DNA from: Nannocystis sp. RBIL2
GTDB lineage: Bacteria; Myxococcota_A; Polyangia; Nannocystales; Nannocystaceae
Assembly (NCBI RefSeq): GCF_026626745.1
Contig: NZ_JAPNJW010000001.1
Span: forward strand, 2,526,001-2,590,000
DNA: 64,000 bases
Direction: 5' to 3'
The translations under genes and the position numbers were made by a program. The notes under the pieces were generated by a model that did no database searches, had not been told where the DNA came from, and saw nothing but the letters and a program-made list of their open reading frames with translations. Of this stretch, positions 32,778 through 41,743 are shown piece by piece; the stretch's first letter is position 1; each line of letters starts with the position of its first letter.

Positions 32778-35700
32778 ATGTCCAAGGTCCTCGCATTCAC
32801 TCAAGCGGCCAAGCTCGTGTCCCCGTCGATCGACGGCGGCCTCCCGGAGGGCCTGCTGCTGCAGCTATGGATCCGCCGCACCGGCGACGCCGCCTCGCAG
32901 ACGATCGTCGAGCTCGCCGGGGCCAAGACGCGGATCGTGCTCGGCACCGGCGACCGCGCCGACGTCCTGCGCTTCTCCGTCATCACGGGCAAGTCGGGCC
33001 CCGAGCTGACCATCCCGGGCGGCCTGCCGCGCGATCGCTGGGTGCAGGTGCGCGCCGGCATCGGCCCCGAGGGCAAGGGCTGGATCCGCGTCAACGGCAT
33101 GGCCTACGCCGAGGGCCCCTTGCCCGCGCCCGGCAAGGAGCCGCGCACCCTCGCGCTCGGCGGCTTCGCAGGCGAGCTGGCCCAGCTCGTGGTGTGGAAG
33201 CACCCGAAGCCGACCAACCTCTCGTGGGACCCGCCGCCGCTCGGCTCCCCGCAACTGTGGGCCTATTACCCGCTCGAGCAGACCGTCGCCGACGCCGGCG
33301 GCAAGCGCCACACGAGCGAGGACCTCGGCGTCAACAAGCGCCACCTCTCCGGCGCCAGCGCCCTGGCGACCGTTCGGCACCCCGCCCCGCTCGCCGACGG
33401 CCCGGCCGCCTACTTCAACTTCGCCAAGGACACCGCGGTCACCAACCTGTCCCCCGTGACCGGTATGAACGGCAAGCTGACGCTCGAGGCGTGGGTCCGC
33501 CTCGACACCGACGAGGCGCAGCCCGGCGCGCTCGTCCAGCTCGGCGCCGGCTCGCGGCGGCTGGTGCTGGCCGCCGGCGGCAAGGACGGCGAGATCGCGC
33601 TGATGCTGGTCGTGGGCGACACGGCGACCCGTCTGTGCAGCGCCAAGGGCCTGGTCAAGAAGGGCCAGTGGACGCACATCGCCGCGACCACGCGGGTCGA
33701 CGACACGGGCCTTGGGATCGACAGCCAGGTGTACTTCCAGGGCACGCCGCGCGCGAAGGGGAAGACGACCCTCGACCCGACGAAGCCGGCGCAGTTCACC
33801 GCGCTGCGAACCCTGCTGAGCAGCCCGGTCACGTCGCAGTGCAGCCTCGGCGGGGCTGCGCCCGGTTTGGCGCGCCTGCGCGGCGGCCTGGCGGAGGTCC
33901 GGATCTGGCGTGGCGTCCGGCCCGAGCGCCTGGCGCAGCACTGGCTGACCCGCGTGTGCGGCGACGAGGACGGGCTGCTCGCCTGTTACCGCCTCGACTC
34001 CGTGACCGAGGGCCTGTTCCACGACTACGGCCCGCGCAGCGGGTGGGGTCACGCCCCCAGCGGCGTGACGCTCGCGGACACGAACGGCCCGCCGCTGCCG
34101 GCCACCACCGGGGCCCCGTACCGCCTGCGGACGCGCGGCAAGCTCGTGCGCGAGACGGTGGCGGGCCCGAAGATGTCGAACAAGATGCTCGGCCTCGGCG
34201 GCAGCCAGACCAAGCAGCTCTACGGCACCACCCTCGTGTACGACGCCACGGTCGAGGTCACCACGCCCGCCGGCGACGGCGCGAGCGACCGGTCGCTCGA
34301 GGTCCGCATCGACCGCCCGCTGTCCGCCTTCGTCGGCCCGACCGAGAAGGGCGAGCTGAAGCCGTGGAAGGCCGACGAGACCCAGGTGGTGCCGCTGAAC
34401 GGCGCCGGCAAGGTGCGCCTGCGCTTCCTCGCCGACGACCTCGGCTGCCCGACGATCCGCGTCCGCGTCGCCGGGGCCGCCGGCGGCGTGTGGACCGCCA
34501 TTCGCCCCGACGCCCCGGTGCAGCAGCGCCTGCGCACGATCTCCAGCGGCGATCTGACGAACCCCGGCCCCGGCCGCCGCAACCCGCTGCCCGCGGGCAC
34601 CAGCAGCGAAGATGCCAACGCCCTGACCGACGCCTTCCGCCGGCTCGCGACCCAGTTCCCCGCGGCCGCACAGGCCCCGGCCCCGGCCCAGATCACCCCG
34701 CAGACCAAGCCGAACCTCAAGCCCACGCCCCGCGGCTTCTTCGGTGACCTCGGCGACGCGATCGAGGACGGCGTCAATGCGGGCGCCGGTGCCATCGAGG
34801 ATGGCGTGAACGCGGGCGCCGACGCCGTCCAGGACGGCTTGAACGCGGGCGCCGACGCCGTCCAGGACGGCGTGAACGCGGGCGCCGGCGCCGCCCAGGA
34901 CCTCTGGGAAGGCACCACCGGCGGCCTCGAAGACGCCTGGTACGACACCACCGACGCCATCGAGGGCGGCTGGAACGCCACCCTCGGCGCCCTCGATCCC
35001 GCGGCGCTCGGCAACAAGATCCTCGCCACCGGCAGCGGCGTGATCGCGGGCGCCGAGCGGGCCGCGAAGTCGGCCGCCGGGCTGATCGTGCGCGGCGTGA
35101 ACGAGCTCGACGCCTTGCGCAAGAAGGTCGAGGGCGCGTCCCGCCGCGCCGGCACGCAGGCGATCACCGCGCTGGTCGACAGCGCCGAGACTCTGGCCGT
35201 CGAAGTCTCCCAGCTCACCGACACCGGCATGCAGTGGATCGAGATCATCGGCACCACCATCGTCGACGGCGCCGAGGCGGCCTGGCGCGTGGTCGTCAAC
35301 GGGGTCGAGGAGGCGTTCGCCGCCATGGAGGCGCTGGTCAAGCGGATCGCCGCCGAGATCCGCGAGATCCTCGAGTTTTTGGCCTACCTGTTCATGTGGG
35401 ACGACTTCCTCGCCGCCTCCGACGAGGTCCACGCCCTGCTCGACGACTCGTTCCAGCAGCTGCGCGCCAAGACCCCGCAGCTCGGCGAGTACAAGGCCCA
35501 GCTGGCCGACGCGCTGCGCAAGGGCGTCGAGCAGGCCGTCGGCCAGCGCTCGGTCGGCGACCTGTTCGGCCTCGACATCGACGCCGCGCGCCCCGTGCTC
35601 GAGCCGCTCGAGTACCTGCTGGAAAAATTCTCGGACGCGCTCGAGTCGGTCGACGCGGTGTTCGACCTCGCCGACGACGTGACCTCCGGCCTCGGCGCGC

Positions 35701-36719
35701 CCGATGCGGCCGTGCTGAACACCGCGAGCGGCCTCACCGGCAAGCTGCCCGACCTCACCCAGGTGAGCACCGTGCTCGGCACGCCGCTCTCGCAGCTCCT
35801 CGCCCAAAACGGCGCGCTCGCCGACGGCTCGTCCTCGCTGCTCGACGTCCTGTTCGACGGCGTGGTCACCCGCGGCGTGGACGCCTTCGACCTCGCGGGC
35901 AAGCAGTTCCGCGCCCGCATCAAGGTGCCGGTGCTGACCGACGCGATCGAGGCGACCATCCTCGGCGGCCGCTCCTTCACGGTCATGCGGGTCGTCGCGC
36001 TGGTCGGCGCGATCGTCGGCGTGCTGACCGAGAAGTCGACGAACAAGGCCCAGGGCAAGAGCAACGTGTCGCCGACGATCACGCCCAAGTCGGGGGTGCA
36101 GCCGAAGAGCGGGCAGCCGCAGTCGAACCGCGACGCGCGGCGGATCTTGTGGGCCTCGATGGCGCTCGGGCTCGTCAACTCGATCGTCCTCACGACCAAG
36201 ACCGCGCTCGAGCTGGCCGGCAAGGCCGCCAAACAGTTCTCGGCGATCCTGGCCGCCACCGGCGGGATCTGCACCTCGCTGCGCGGCGTCCTCACCCTCG
36301 CGCGGCTGCCCAGCCTGCCGCAGAAGGTCCGGCCCTACTCCGGGGCCAACGCGGGCCTCGAGATCGTCACCGGCGCGTGGACGGTGTTGTCCGCGTACGT
36401 CACCTACAAGGTCGACGACCTGTGGCGCCCCTTCGACCTCGTGGCCTTCGGCCTGCTCGGCCTGGCGACCACCACGCTCTCCGCGGTCGCGCTCGGCACC
36501 GGCAACCTGCAGGGCGACAGCCAGATCGTCACCTTCTCGCTGCGCTGCGGCTCGTGGGTGAGCAGCTCGCTGATGCGCCTGTCCGAGAAGTACGACGACA
36601 GCGACAAGTCCGGTCGCCTGAAGGCCGTCACCGTCGGCCTCGCGGTGGTCTCTGGCGTCATCGACGTCGCCGAGGCGGTCTACGGCAACGTCGACGACGT
36701 CCAGCAGCAAGTCGGCTGA
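32778..36719 (+). CDS. Giant LamG-type protein with 11-residue repeats and hydrophobic C-terminus
   Basis: The 1313-residue product starts at ATG 32778 after ACGGAG and has no signal peptide. Two concanavalin/LamG-like sandwiches are visible: about 1-165 (GLLLQLWIRRTGDAASQTIVEL, WVQVRAGIGPEGKGWIRVNG) and about 215-395 (LTLEAWVRLDTDEAQPGALVQL, WTHIAATTRVDD, LRGGLAEVRIWRGVRPE). After a Pro-rich linker come four 11-residue repeats (663-706; EDGVNAGADAV type) that could form an amphipathic helix, then a long alpha-helical region. The last 260 residues hold four or five hydrophobic helices (VVALVGAIVGVL, VAFGLLGLATTTLSAVALG). The plan of sugar-binding head, helical body and membrane-inserting tail is compatible with a toxin or adhesin released by a non-Sec route. 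This is inference; no close family is recognised. Confidence 0.88.
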   Translation: MSKVLAFTQAAKLVSPSIDGGLPEGLLLQLWIRRTGDAASQTIVELAGAKTRIVLGTGDRADVLRFSVITGKSGPELTIPGGLPRDRWVQVRAGIGPEGKGWIRVNGMAYAEGPLPAPGKEPRTLALGGFAGELAQLVVWKHPKPTNLSWDPPPLGSPQLWAYYPLEQTVADAGGKRHTSEDLGVNKRHLSGASALATVRHPAPLADGPAAYFNFAKDTAVTNLSPVTGMNGKLTLEAWVRLDTDEAQPGALVQLGAGSRRLVLAAGGKDGEIALMLVVGDTATRLCSAKGLVKKGQWTHIAATTRVDDTGLGIDSQVYFQGTPRAKGKTTLDPTKPAQFTALRTLLSSPVTSQCSLGGAAPGLARLRGGLAEVRIWRGVRPERLAQHWLTRVCGDEDGLLACYRLDSVTEGLFHDYGPRSGWGHAPSGVTLADTNGPPLPATTGAPYRLRTRGKLVRETVAGPKMSNKMLGLGGSQTKQLYGTTLVYDATVEVTTPAGDGASDRSLEVRIDRPLSAFVGPTEKGELKPWKADETQVVPLNGAGKVRLRFLADDLGCPTIRVRVAGAAGGVWTAIRPDAPVQQRLRTISSGDLTNPGPGRRNPLPAGTSSEDANALTDAFRRLATQFPAAAQAPAPAQITPQTKPNLKPTPRGFFGDLGDAIEDGVNAGAGAIEDGVNAGADAVQDGLNAGADAVQDGVNAGAGAAQDLWEGTTGGLEDAWYDTTDAIEGGWNATLGALDPAALGNKILATGSGVIAGAERAAKSAAGLIVRGVNELDALRKKVEGASRRAGTQAITALVDSAETLAVEVSQLTDTGMQWIEIIGTTIVDGAEAAWRVVVNGVEEAFAAMEALVKRIAAEIREILEFLAYLFMWDDFLAASDEVHALLDDSFQQLRAKTPQLGEYKAQLADALRKGVEQAVGQRSVGDLFGLDIDAARPVLEPLEYLLEKFSDALESVDAVFDLADDVTSGLGAPDAAVLNTASGLTGKLPDLTQVSTVLGTPLSQLLAQNGALADGSSSLLDVLFDGVVTRGVDAFDLAGKQFRARIKVPVLTDAIEATILGGRSFTVMRVVALVGAIVGVLTEKSTNKAQGKSNVSPTITPKSGVQPKSGQPQSNRDARRILWASMALGLVNSIVLTTKTALELAGKAAKQFSAILAATGGICTSLRGVLTLARLPSLPQKVRPYSGANAGLEIVTGAWTVLSAYVTYKVDDLWRPFDLVAFGLLGLATTTLSAVALGTGNLQGDSQIVTFSLRCGSWVSSSLMRLSEKYDDSDKSGRLKAVTVGLAVVSGVIDVAEAVYGNVDDVQQQVG
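34764..34895 (+). repeat. 33-bp tandem repeat, four copies, in the LamG gene
   Basis: Units begin at 34764, 34797, 34830 and 34863 and encode (E/Q)D-G-(V/L)-NAGA-(G/D)-A-(I/V/A). The 33-bp, 11-residue period matches three helical turns, so the encoded stretch should present one continuous apolar stripe. Confidence 0.9.
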
Positions 36720-36734
36720 ACCACAGCGCAGGTA

Positions 36735-36776
36735 GCGACAGGCGGCCCGTCGCGGCGACGACGGGCCGCCTGTCGC
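36735..36776 (+). terminator. 18-bp perfect hairpin after the LamG gene
   Basis: Positions 36735-36752 pair perfectly with 36759-36776 around the loop CGGCGA, 15 bases past the stop. It is the strongest stem in the window. Only ATT follows, so it is a structural rather than a T-tract terminator. Confidence 0.75.
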
Positions 36777-36990
36777 ATTCGCAGTACGTCAGGTCGCGCG
36801 AGTCAACGCTGCGGGGAGGACGCATGAACCGCGCGCCGTGCACGTCGCGCACGACTCGCTCCGACGCACGTCGCGGTCGCGGCGATCGCGTCGCTACGCG
36901 AAGCCGTCAAGCCCGTCGAGGGGCTGCTCGCAGACTCGCAGCGACGGAGCCGCGCGGCCATGCGCCCGCAGAGTGTGGGAAGCTCGACGC

Positions 36991-37677
36991 ATGGACGACC
37001 TCCTCCGCGACTGGCCCTTCCTCGGGCTCGCGCTCGCCCTCGCGCTGATCGTCTGGCTGGCGCTCCCGCGCCCCGCCGCGGCCCCGCCGCGCTGGCGCGA
37101 TCCGGCGTGGGTGCTGCCGCTGTTGTGGCCGATGTACCTCCTGCATCAATTCGAGGAGCACGGGATCGACCTGCTCGGCCGGCGCTACGCGTTCCTCGCC
37201 GACCTGTGCGCCACGCTCGGCTACGCCGGCGACCTCGCTCACTGCCCGGCCGACGAGGCGACCATGTGCGCGGTCAACGTCGGCGGCTGCCAGATCGCGT
37301 TCGTCACCGCGGTGGTGTTTCGCCGCCGCAACCCGCTGGTGGCCGCGTGCGCGTGGGGCATCCCGCTCGTCAACGGCCTGCTCCACATCGCCGGCTCGCT
37401 GTCCCCGCCGGCCTACCGCCCCGGCCTGCTCACCAGCGTGGTGCTGTTCCTGCCGCTCACCCTGTGGATGCTGCGGACCGTCGTCCGCGCGGGCGTGGTC
37501 CGGCCTGCCCAGTGCGTGTGGGTCGTCGTCACCGGCTTGCTCGCCCACGCGACGCTGATGGCCTCGCTGCTGCTGGTCGCCCGCGGCCTCTTGTCGCGCG
37601 AGGCGATGCTGGCGATAAACGTGCTCAACGGGCTCCTGCCGCTGGCGATCGGACTGTGGGCGAGCCGCAAGGGATAG
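36991..37677 (+). CDS. HXXEE-domain membrane protein
   Basis: The 228-residue product starts at the ATG at 36991. Six or seven hydrophobic segments span it (WPFLGLALALALIVWLAL, LTSVVLFLPLTLWML, GLLAHATLMASLLLVARGLL). LLHQFEEHGID (His52 to His57) matches the HxxEE motif that names the family, and the later segment LVNGLLHIAGSL supplies the usual second conserved His. HXXEE proteins are uncharacterised integral membrane proteins, possibly metal-dependent enzymes, judging from conserved His/Glu within the bilayer. Two Cys pairs lie in the 70-90 loop. The gene is isolated by the 18-bp hairpin upstream and a 982-bp gap downstream. Confidence 0.88.
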   Translation: MDDLLRDWPFLGLALALALIVWLALPRPAAAPPRWRDPAWVLPLLWPMYLLHQFEEHGIDLLGRRYAFLADLCATLGYAGDLAHCPADEATMCAVNVGGCQIAFVTAVVFRRRNPLVAACAWGIPLVNGLLHIAGSLSPPAYRPGLLTSVVLFLPLTLWMLRTVVRAGVVRPAQCVWVVVTGLLAHATLMASLLLVARGLLSREAMLAINVLNGLLPLAIGLWASRKG

Positions 37678-38659
37678 GGTCATTGTCCGCGAGGGGCGAT
37701 TCATCGCAGCGCCCGATATCGTGCGACCCATTCGAATGGCATGAGGCTCGGCGAGGCCCGGTGACTGGCGAAGGCGAGCCCCGCTCGGGCCCCCCGTGCT
37801 CGGCCGACGGCGACCGGCCGCGTGCTCGCGGGTCGGCAGACGCAGCGCCCGGGCTTCCACCGCGGCCGCGACGCCCTCCTGAGCACGAGCCGGATCGCGG
37901 CGGGAGGTTCGCCCGCCCGTCGTCGTGCGGGCGCCGTGGCTCGCGGTGCGAGAGCGACGCGACCGTGACCGCGAATTGCCAGTGACGATCGCGGCCCGGC
38001 CGCGCCGCGGCGGCTCCTGGCGACGCCATTCTCGGCGCCGGGCGGATCTCCCTCAGGGAGCGCCGACGTCGTCCGATTCGCCGCCGCGTCGCTCGCCGCG
38101 AGCGTTTTGCCATTCGCGTCGTCGGCCCGGCCTCGCGCCGCGGGGAGCCGATGCGGGCGCCGTCTGGAGCCCGCGCGAACGATGTGGCAGTTCGGCCGAC
38201 GTGTGGGATGCGAAGATATGTGCATACCGCAAAATGGCGGCCCTGGCGGGGTTCGGGCGGGTGAATGCGCGGCCCCCTCCGCGAGACCGCCGCGGTCGCG
38301 CCGCAATATGAATGATCATAGGCAATTATGAGAGTCGCCGGACGGGCGTCGCCGTCGCCGTCGCCGGGCGCCGGCTATGAGCAATCCACAGCGCGGCGGG
38401 CGGCGTCGACGAAGCGGTGAAATCAGGGCCAGATCGGCCGCCGACGCCGCCGACGCCGGGCCCGTCGCGTCGCTGGCAGAACCGCGAATTCGCGGCGAAC
38501 GAGGCATCCTGTCGCAGCTTTGCCCGATCGGGCGCGCCCCGGACGATGCGATTCACCACAGTTCTTCATTGCGAGGCTTCGGGGTCCAGCGAATATTCCG
38601 GCAGTCGACGCCGGAGAGAGCCGGCGTCGCTCCGAGAGAAGACAAGAAAGGAACTCCCC
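37678..38659. other. Long intergenic stretch without a recognisable gene
   Basis: Over 982 bp I find several overlapping open frames on both strands, all with Arg/Pro/Ser-rich translations typical of non-coding high-GC DNA. An AT-rich patch (38305-38330, ATATGAATGATCATAGGCAA) may mark a promoter or a decayed insertion point. A CGTCGCCGTCGCCGTCGCC run lies at about 38348-38366. AAAGGA at 38648-38653 serves the next gene. Confidence 0.4.
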
Positions 38660-39172
38660 ATGTTGCGCAAGATTCTGCTGCTGTGCCCCGCCCTGGCGTT
38701 CGCCCTGCCGCTCATCGCGGCCTCCCCGTCGGAGGCTCGTCCCCTCGCAATCCCGGCCGAGCCGGCCGAGTGGTGCTGGGGCGACCAGGACAACTGTGGC
38801 TTCGGCCAGGACCTCCTGCTCGCGGTCTGCGTCCAGACCCAGATCTTCGTCCAGACCGGCCAGGACAATCGCGCCTACGATTGTGACACCCTGAGCGGCC
38901 CGAGCTGCCTGGCGAGCTGCGACAGCCTCGCCGGCGACGACTCCGGCACCTGCCGCAGCCAGTGCGACGGCGACGGCGCGATGTTCTGCGCGCCCGCGCT
39001 CAAGAGCCGCTGGGGCGGCGACTGGGGCCCGGGCTGGGGCCAGGGCATCGGCCCCTGGGGCCCGGGCTGGGGCCAGGGGGGCTGGGACAACGACGACCAG
39101 GGGTTCGACGAGGACGAGGCGATCTTCATCGACACGCAGACCTGCCTCCAGCTCGACCTGAACGAGGCCTGA
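38660..39172 (+). CDS. Secreted Cys-rich protein with Trp/Gly segment
   Basis: AAAGGA eight bases upstream supports the ATG at 38660; the product has 170 residues. The signal peptide MLRKILLLCPALAFALPLIAAS probably ends near SEA. The mature protein has twelve cysteines in two groups (WCWGDQDNCGFG...CVQTQ; CDTLSGPSCLASCDSL...CRSQCDGDG), then a Trp/Gly/Pro-rich stretch of near repeats (WGPGWGQG, WGPGWGQGGW), and an acidic end (DNDDQGFDEDEAIF). It is probably a disulfide-bonded extracellular protein. No family is recognised. Twenty-eight bases past its stop a tandem hairpin array begins, so its mRNA may carry that structured tail. Confidence 0.78.
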   Translation: MLRKILLLCPALAFALPLIAASPSEARPLAIPAEPAEWCWGDQDNCGFGQDLLLAVCVQTQIFVQTGQDNRAYDCDTLSGPSCLASCDSLAGDDSGTCRSQCDGDGAMFCAPALKSRWGGDWGPGWGQGIGPWGPGWGQGGWDNDDQGFDEDEAIFIDTQTCLQLDLNEA

Positions 39173-39200
39173 GCGCACTGAGCTGACAAGTCCACCTGCG

Positions 39201-39593
39201 ACCGGCATTGCCGCGCCCAAGCGCGGCAATGCCGGCGCTCGGCGTTGCCCACGATCGGGGGACGCCACGGGTCCCTTCGCTACCGGCATCGCCGCGTCTG
39301 GCGCTGCGATGCCGGCGCTCGGCGTGCCCGCAATCGGCGGCGCCACGGGTTCATTCGCTACCGGCATCGCCGCGCTCGAGGCGGCAATGCCGGCGCTCGG
39401 CGTGCCCACAATCGACGGCGCCACGATACCCTCTGCGACCGGCATGGCCGCGCCTGGCGCGGCAACGCCGGCGCTCGGCGTGCCCGCAATCGGGGGCGCT
39501 ACGTGCCCAACTGCGACCGGCATGGCCGCGCCTGGCGCGGCCATGCCGGCGCTCGGCGTGCCCGCAATCGGTGGCGCCGTCGACGTCGCCTCC
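39201..39593. repeat. Five-copy 78-bp tandem array of hairpins
   Basis: Units start with ACCGGC at 39201, 39282, 39360, 39438 and 39516 (periods 81, 78, 78, 78). Each opens with an inverted repeat CCGGCAT-N-GCCGCG / CGCGGC-N'-ATGCCGG; copy 5 pairs perfectly over 15 bp (39517-39531 with 39535-39549, loop CTG). At the stem position N the pair is T-A in copy 1, C-G in copy 2 and G-C in copy 5. Each unit continues with GGCGTGCCCGCAATCGG-like sequence. The plus frame encodes a 26-residue repeat (for example TGMAAPGAAMPALGVPAIGG), but no start or ribosome site is evident. Confidence 0.9.
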
Positions 39594-39675
39594 GAGGGGA
39601 TACGCATGCCTCGCTCGCCGTCGCCGCCGGCGGCACGCTCGCCGCATTGGAGGCCGCGCCGGCTATCATCCGCCC

Positions 39676-40509
39676 GTGCCTGCGAGCGACCCGACCGAAC
39701 CCGACCTGTTCGCGGCGTATCTGGCGCGCTGGGGCCTCGTCCCCGACGGCGCGCCGATCGTCACTCGCGCGGCCCGCCTGCTCCCCGTGCGGCGCGGCGA
39801 CGAGCTGGCGATGCTCAAGGTCGCGACCGACCCCGACGAGCGCCACGGCCACATCCTGCTGCGCTGGTGGGCCGGCGACGGCGCGGCGCGGCTGCTCGCG
39901 GCCGACGACACCGCGCTGCTGCTCGAGCGGGCCACCGGCACCCGCTCGCTCACCGAGCTCGCGCGCAGCGGTCGTGACGACGAGGCCACGATCGCCCTGT
40001 GCGACGCGATCGCCGCGCTTCACCGGCCGCGCCCGACCCCCATCCCCGCCGGCCTCGTCGATCTCCCCACGTGGTTCTCCGCCCTGGGGCCCGGCGCGCG
40101 CCGCCACGGCGGTCTGCTGCGCGAGGCCTTCGCCACGGCCTCGCGGCTGCTGGCCGACCTCCGCGACGTGCGGCCGCTCCACGGCGACCTCCACCACGAC
40201 AACGTGCTCGACTTCGGCGCGCGCGGCTGGCTGGCGATCGACCCCAAGCACCTCCTCGGCGAGCCGGCCTTCGACTACGCCGTCGTCTTCGCCAACCCCG
40301 ACATGGCCGGCGGCCCGCCGCTGGCCGTTCAAGAGCGGGTGTTTCATCGCCGGCTCGAGCTCGTCACGCAGCGCTCGGGCATCGCGCGCGCGCGCCTGCT
40401 CGACTGGCTGCTCGCCTGGTCGGGCCTGTCGGCCGCGTGGATCCTCGCCGACGGCGACGCGCCCGAGATCGACCTGCGAATCGCCGAGCTCGCTGCCCGC
40501 GCGCGATGA
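39676..40509 (+). CDS. APH(6)/hydroxyurea-type phosphotransferase
   Basis: The GTG at 39676 yields 277 residues; upstream in-frame sequence is the repeat array and was excluded. The protein shows the APH_6_hur layout. It has an N-terminal ATP-binding lobe (LLPVRRGDELAMLKVATDPDE, with the ATP-contacting Lys), then DDTALLLERATGTRSL. The catalytic loop is LHGDLHHDNVL and the metal-binding segment is LAIDPKHLLGEPAFDYAVVF. These are the residues expected for transfer of phosphate from ATP to a small molecule. Known relatives inactivate streptomycin (APH(6)) or hydroxyurea; the substrate here is unproven. No Shine-Dalgarno stands out. The 3' end of the gene carries a CGAATCGCCGAGCTCGCTGC element copied downstream. 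Confidence 0.88.
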   Translation: MPASDPTEPDLFAAYLARWGLVPDGAPIVTRAARLLPVRRGDELAMLKVATDPDERHGHILLRWWAGDGAARLLAADDTALLLERATGTRSLTELARSGRDDEATIALCDAIAALHRPRPTPIPAGLVDLPTWFSALGPGARRHGGLLREAFATASRLLADLRDVRPLHGDLHHDNVLDFGARGWLAIDPKHLLGEPAFDYAVVFANPDMAGGPPLAVQERVFHRRLELVTQRSGIARARLLDWLLAWSGLSAAWILADGDAPEIDLRIAELAARAR

Positions 40510-40647
40510 TCGGCGAACGCTCGGACTTCGAATCGCCGAGCTCGCTGCATGATACGTGAGGCAGCACCTCCGACCGCCGAGCTCTCGAATGCGCCGAGAT
40601 CGCTGCGCCCTGTCGCAGCGGATCCTCCGATTCGCCGAGCTCGCTGC
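40477..40647. repeat. 20-bp element from the APH gene end repeated four times
   Basis: CGAATCGCCGAGCTCGCTGC lies at 40477-40496 (coding for RIAELAA), 40529-40548 (exact), 40586-40606 (two changes) and 40628-40647 (one change). Spacing is irregular (52, 57, 42 bp). The element contains the palindrome GAGCTC. The last three copies lie in the 262-bp non-coding gap before the next gene. Confidence 0.75.
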
Positions 40648-40771
40648 CGACGCGGCCTGTGCGCCCCGGCGGCCTCGAGCGTAAGGCCGGTCCCCGCCCG
40701 CGTGCGCCCCGACGACACCTCTCGCTGCCGGATGCAGGCGCAGCGAACCGTGCCATGAATCAGGCGATCGC

Positions 40772-41743
40772 ATGCCGCAGCCGCCGCGCCTGACCTATCC
40801 GACCGCGCTCGATCCGAGCGACCCGATCGCCCAGCTCAACGACGCCTTCCTCGAGGCCTACGCTGCGCGCCAGCGGGCCGTGCTCGCCGAGCTGGGTCCT
40901 TCGGTGGCCCAGGTCGACGACACCCTGTACTTGCGGATCGACGGGCGCCGGAGCGTCGGCCCGGCGCGGACGCGGCTCTACCACCAGCTCAAGGCGATCT
41001 GCCACGTGCCGCTGGCGCTCCAGACCATCCTCGGCGACGAGGGCGGCAGCCTCGACGAGGACGCGCGCGGTCAGTTGCAGGAGCTGAGCCGGCGCACCGA
41101 CCCCGTGGTCGAGGCGATCGCCGAGGCCGGGCTCGACCGCACCCAGCTCGAGCGTCAGCGCCGGCTGCTTGACGCCTCGCGGCGGTTCATCGCCGAGGTC
41201 CTGTCGGCCAACGGTGTCACCGGCCCGACGCTCGTCGCCTTCCTGCGGGGGCAGATGGACGACATCCGCGCCAACATCGCCGACGCCGCGCGCGACCAGC
41301 TGCACACCACCCACGCCACCTTCTCCGCGTGGGTCGCCGACATGACCCCCGAGCAGTGGACGCAGCTGCGCGTGGTCGTCGGCGCCGGTCACATGGATCG
41401 CACCGGCAACCTCGCCTCGCAGTACTTCAGCCGCGCGCTGGGCGATCGGTGGGAGGGCCGCTTCGAGCGCGAGGACCACGACGATCCGGGGCGCCGGGTC
41501 ATGACCTCCGAGGACGTGACCGACGAGGAGAGCGCGTTCGCCTTGCTCGCCACCCACGTGTTCGACACCCGCACCTCCAACGCCTTCTTCGGCGAGGAGA
41601 GCCGGATGGGCCGCGACGTCCTGGCCGACGCCGCCGAGCGCGAGCTGATCGCCATGTTCGGCGAGCAGCCCGCGCCCGTGCCCTGCGACGTCACTCCGCG
41701 ACCAGCTCGAAGTCGATCGGCTTCAGGCTGCCCGCGTTCGTGA
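40772..41743 (+). CDS. Unknown helical cytoplasmic protein
   Basis: The 323-residue protein starts at the ATG at 40772. It has no signal peptide or membrane segment. The sequence is helical and rich in Asp, Glu, Arg and Gln (LNDAFLEAYAARQRAVLAELG; FLRGQMDDIRANIADAARDQL). Conserved-looking pieces include RTRLYHQLKAICHVPLALQTIL and LRVVVGAGHMDRTGNLASQYFSRAL, but I recognise no family. Its last 53 bp overlap the end of the convergent GntA-like/DUF1989 gene, and its final 15 residues (PRPARSRSASGCPRS) are low-quality sequence from that overlap. Such antisense overlap of 3' ends may let the two transcripts affect each other. The function is unassigned. Confidence 0.75.
   Translation: MPQPPRLTYPTALDPSDPIAQLNDAFLEAYAARQRAVLAELGPSVAQVDDTLYLRIDGRRSVGPARTRLYHQLKAICHVPLALQTILGDEGGSLDEDARGQLQELSRRTDPVVEAIAEAGLDRTQLERQRRLLDASRRFIAEVLSANGVTGPTLVAFLRGQMDDIRANIADAARDQLHTTHATFSAWVADMTPEQWTQLRVVVGAGHMDRTGNLASQYFSRALGDRWEGRFEREDHDDPGRRVMTSEDVTDEESAFALLATHVFDTRTSNAFFGEESRMGRDVLADAAERELIAMFGEQPAPVPCDVTPRPARSRSASGCPRS

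Noticed and set aside
32865..36710. A 1281-residue minus-strand frame opposite the LamG gene
   Set aside because: It is an antisense shadow rich in Gly, Ala, Arg and Val with no domain. The plus-strand product has coherent domains and a ribosome site.
39201..39593. Regular repeats that might be a CRISPR array
   Set aside because: The whole 78-bp unit is conserved, including the would-be spacers. There is no short direct repeat with unique spacers and no cas gene.
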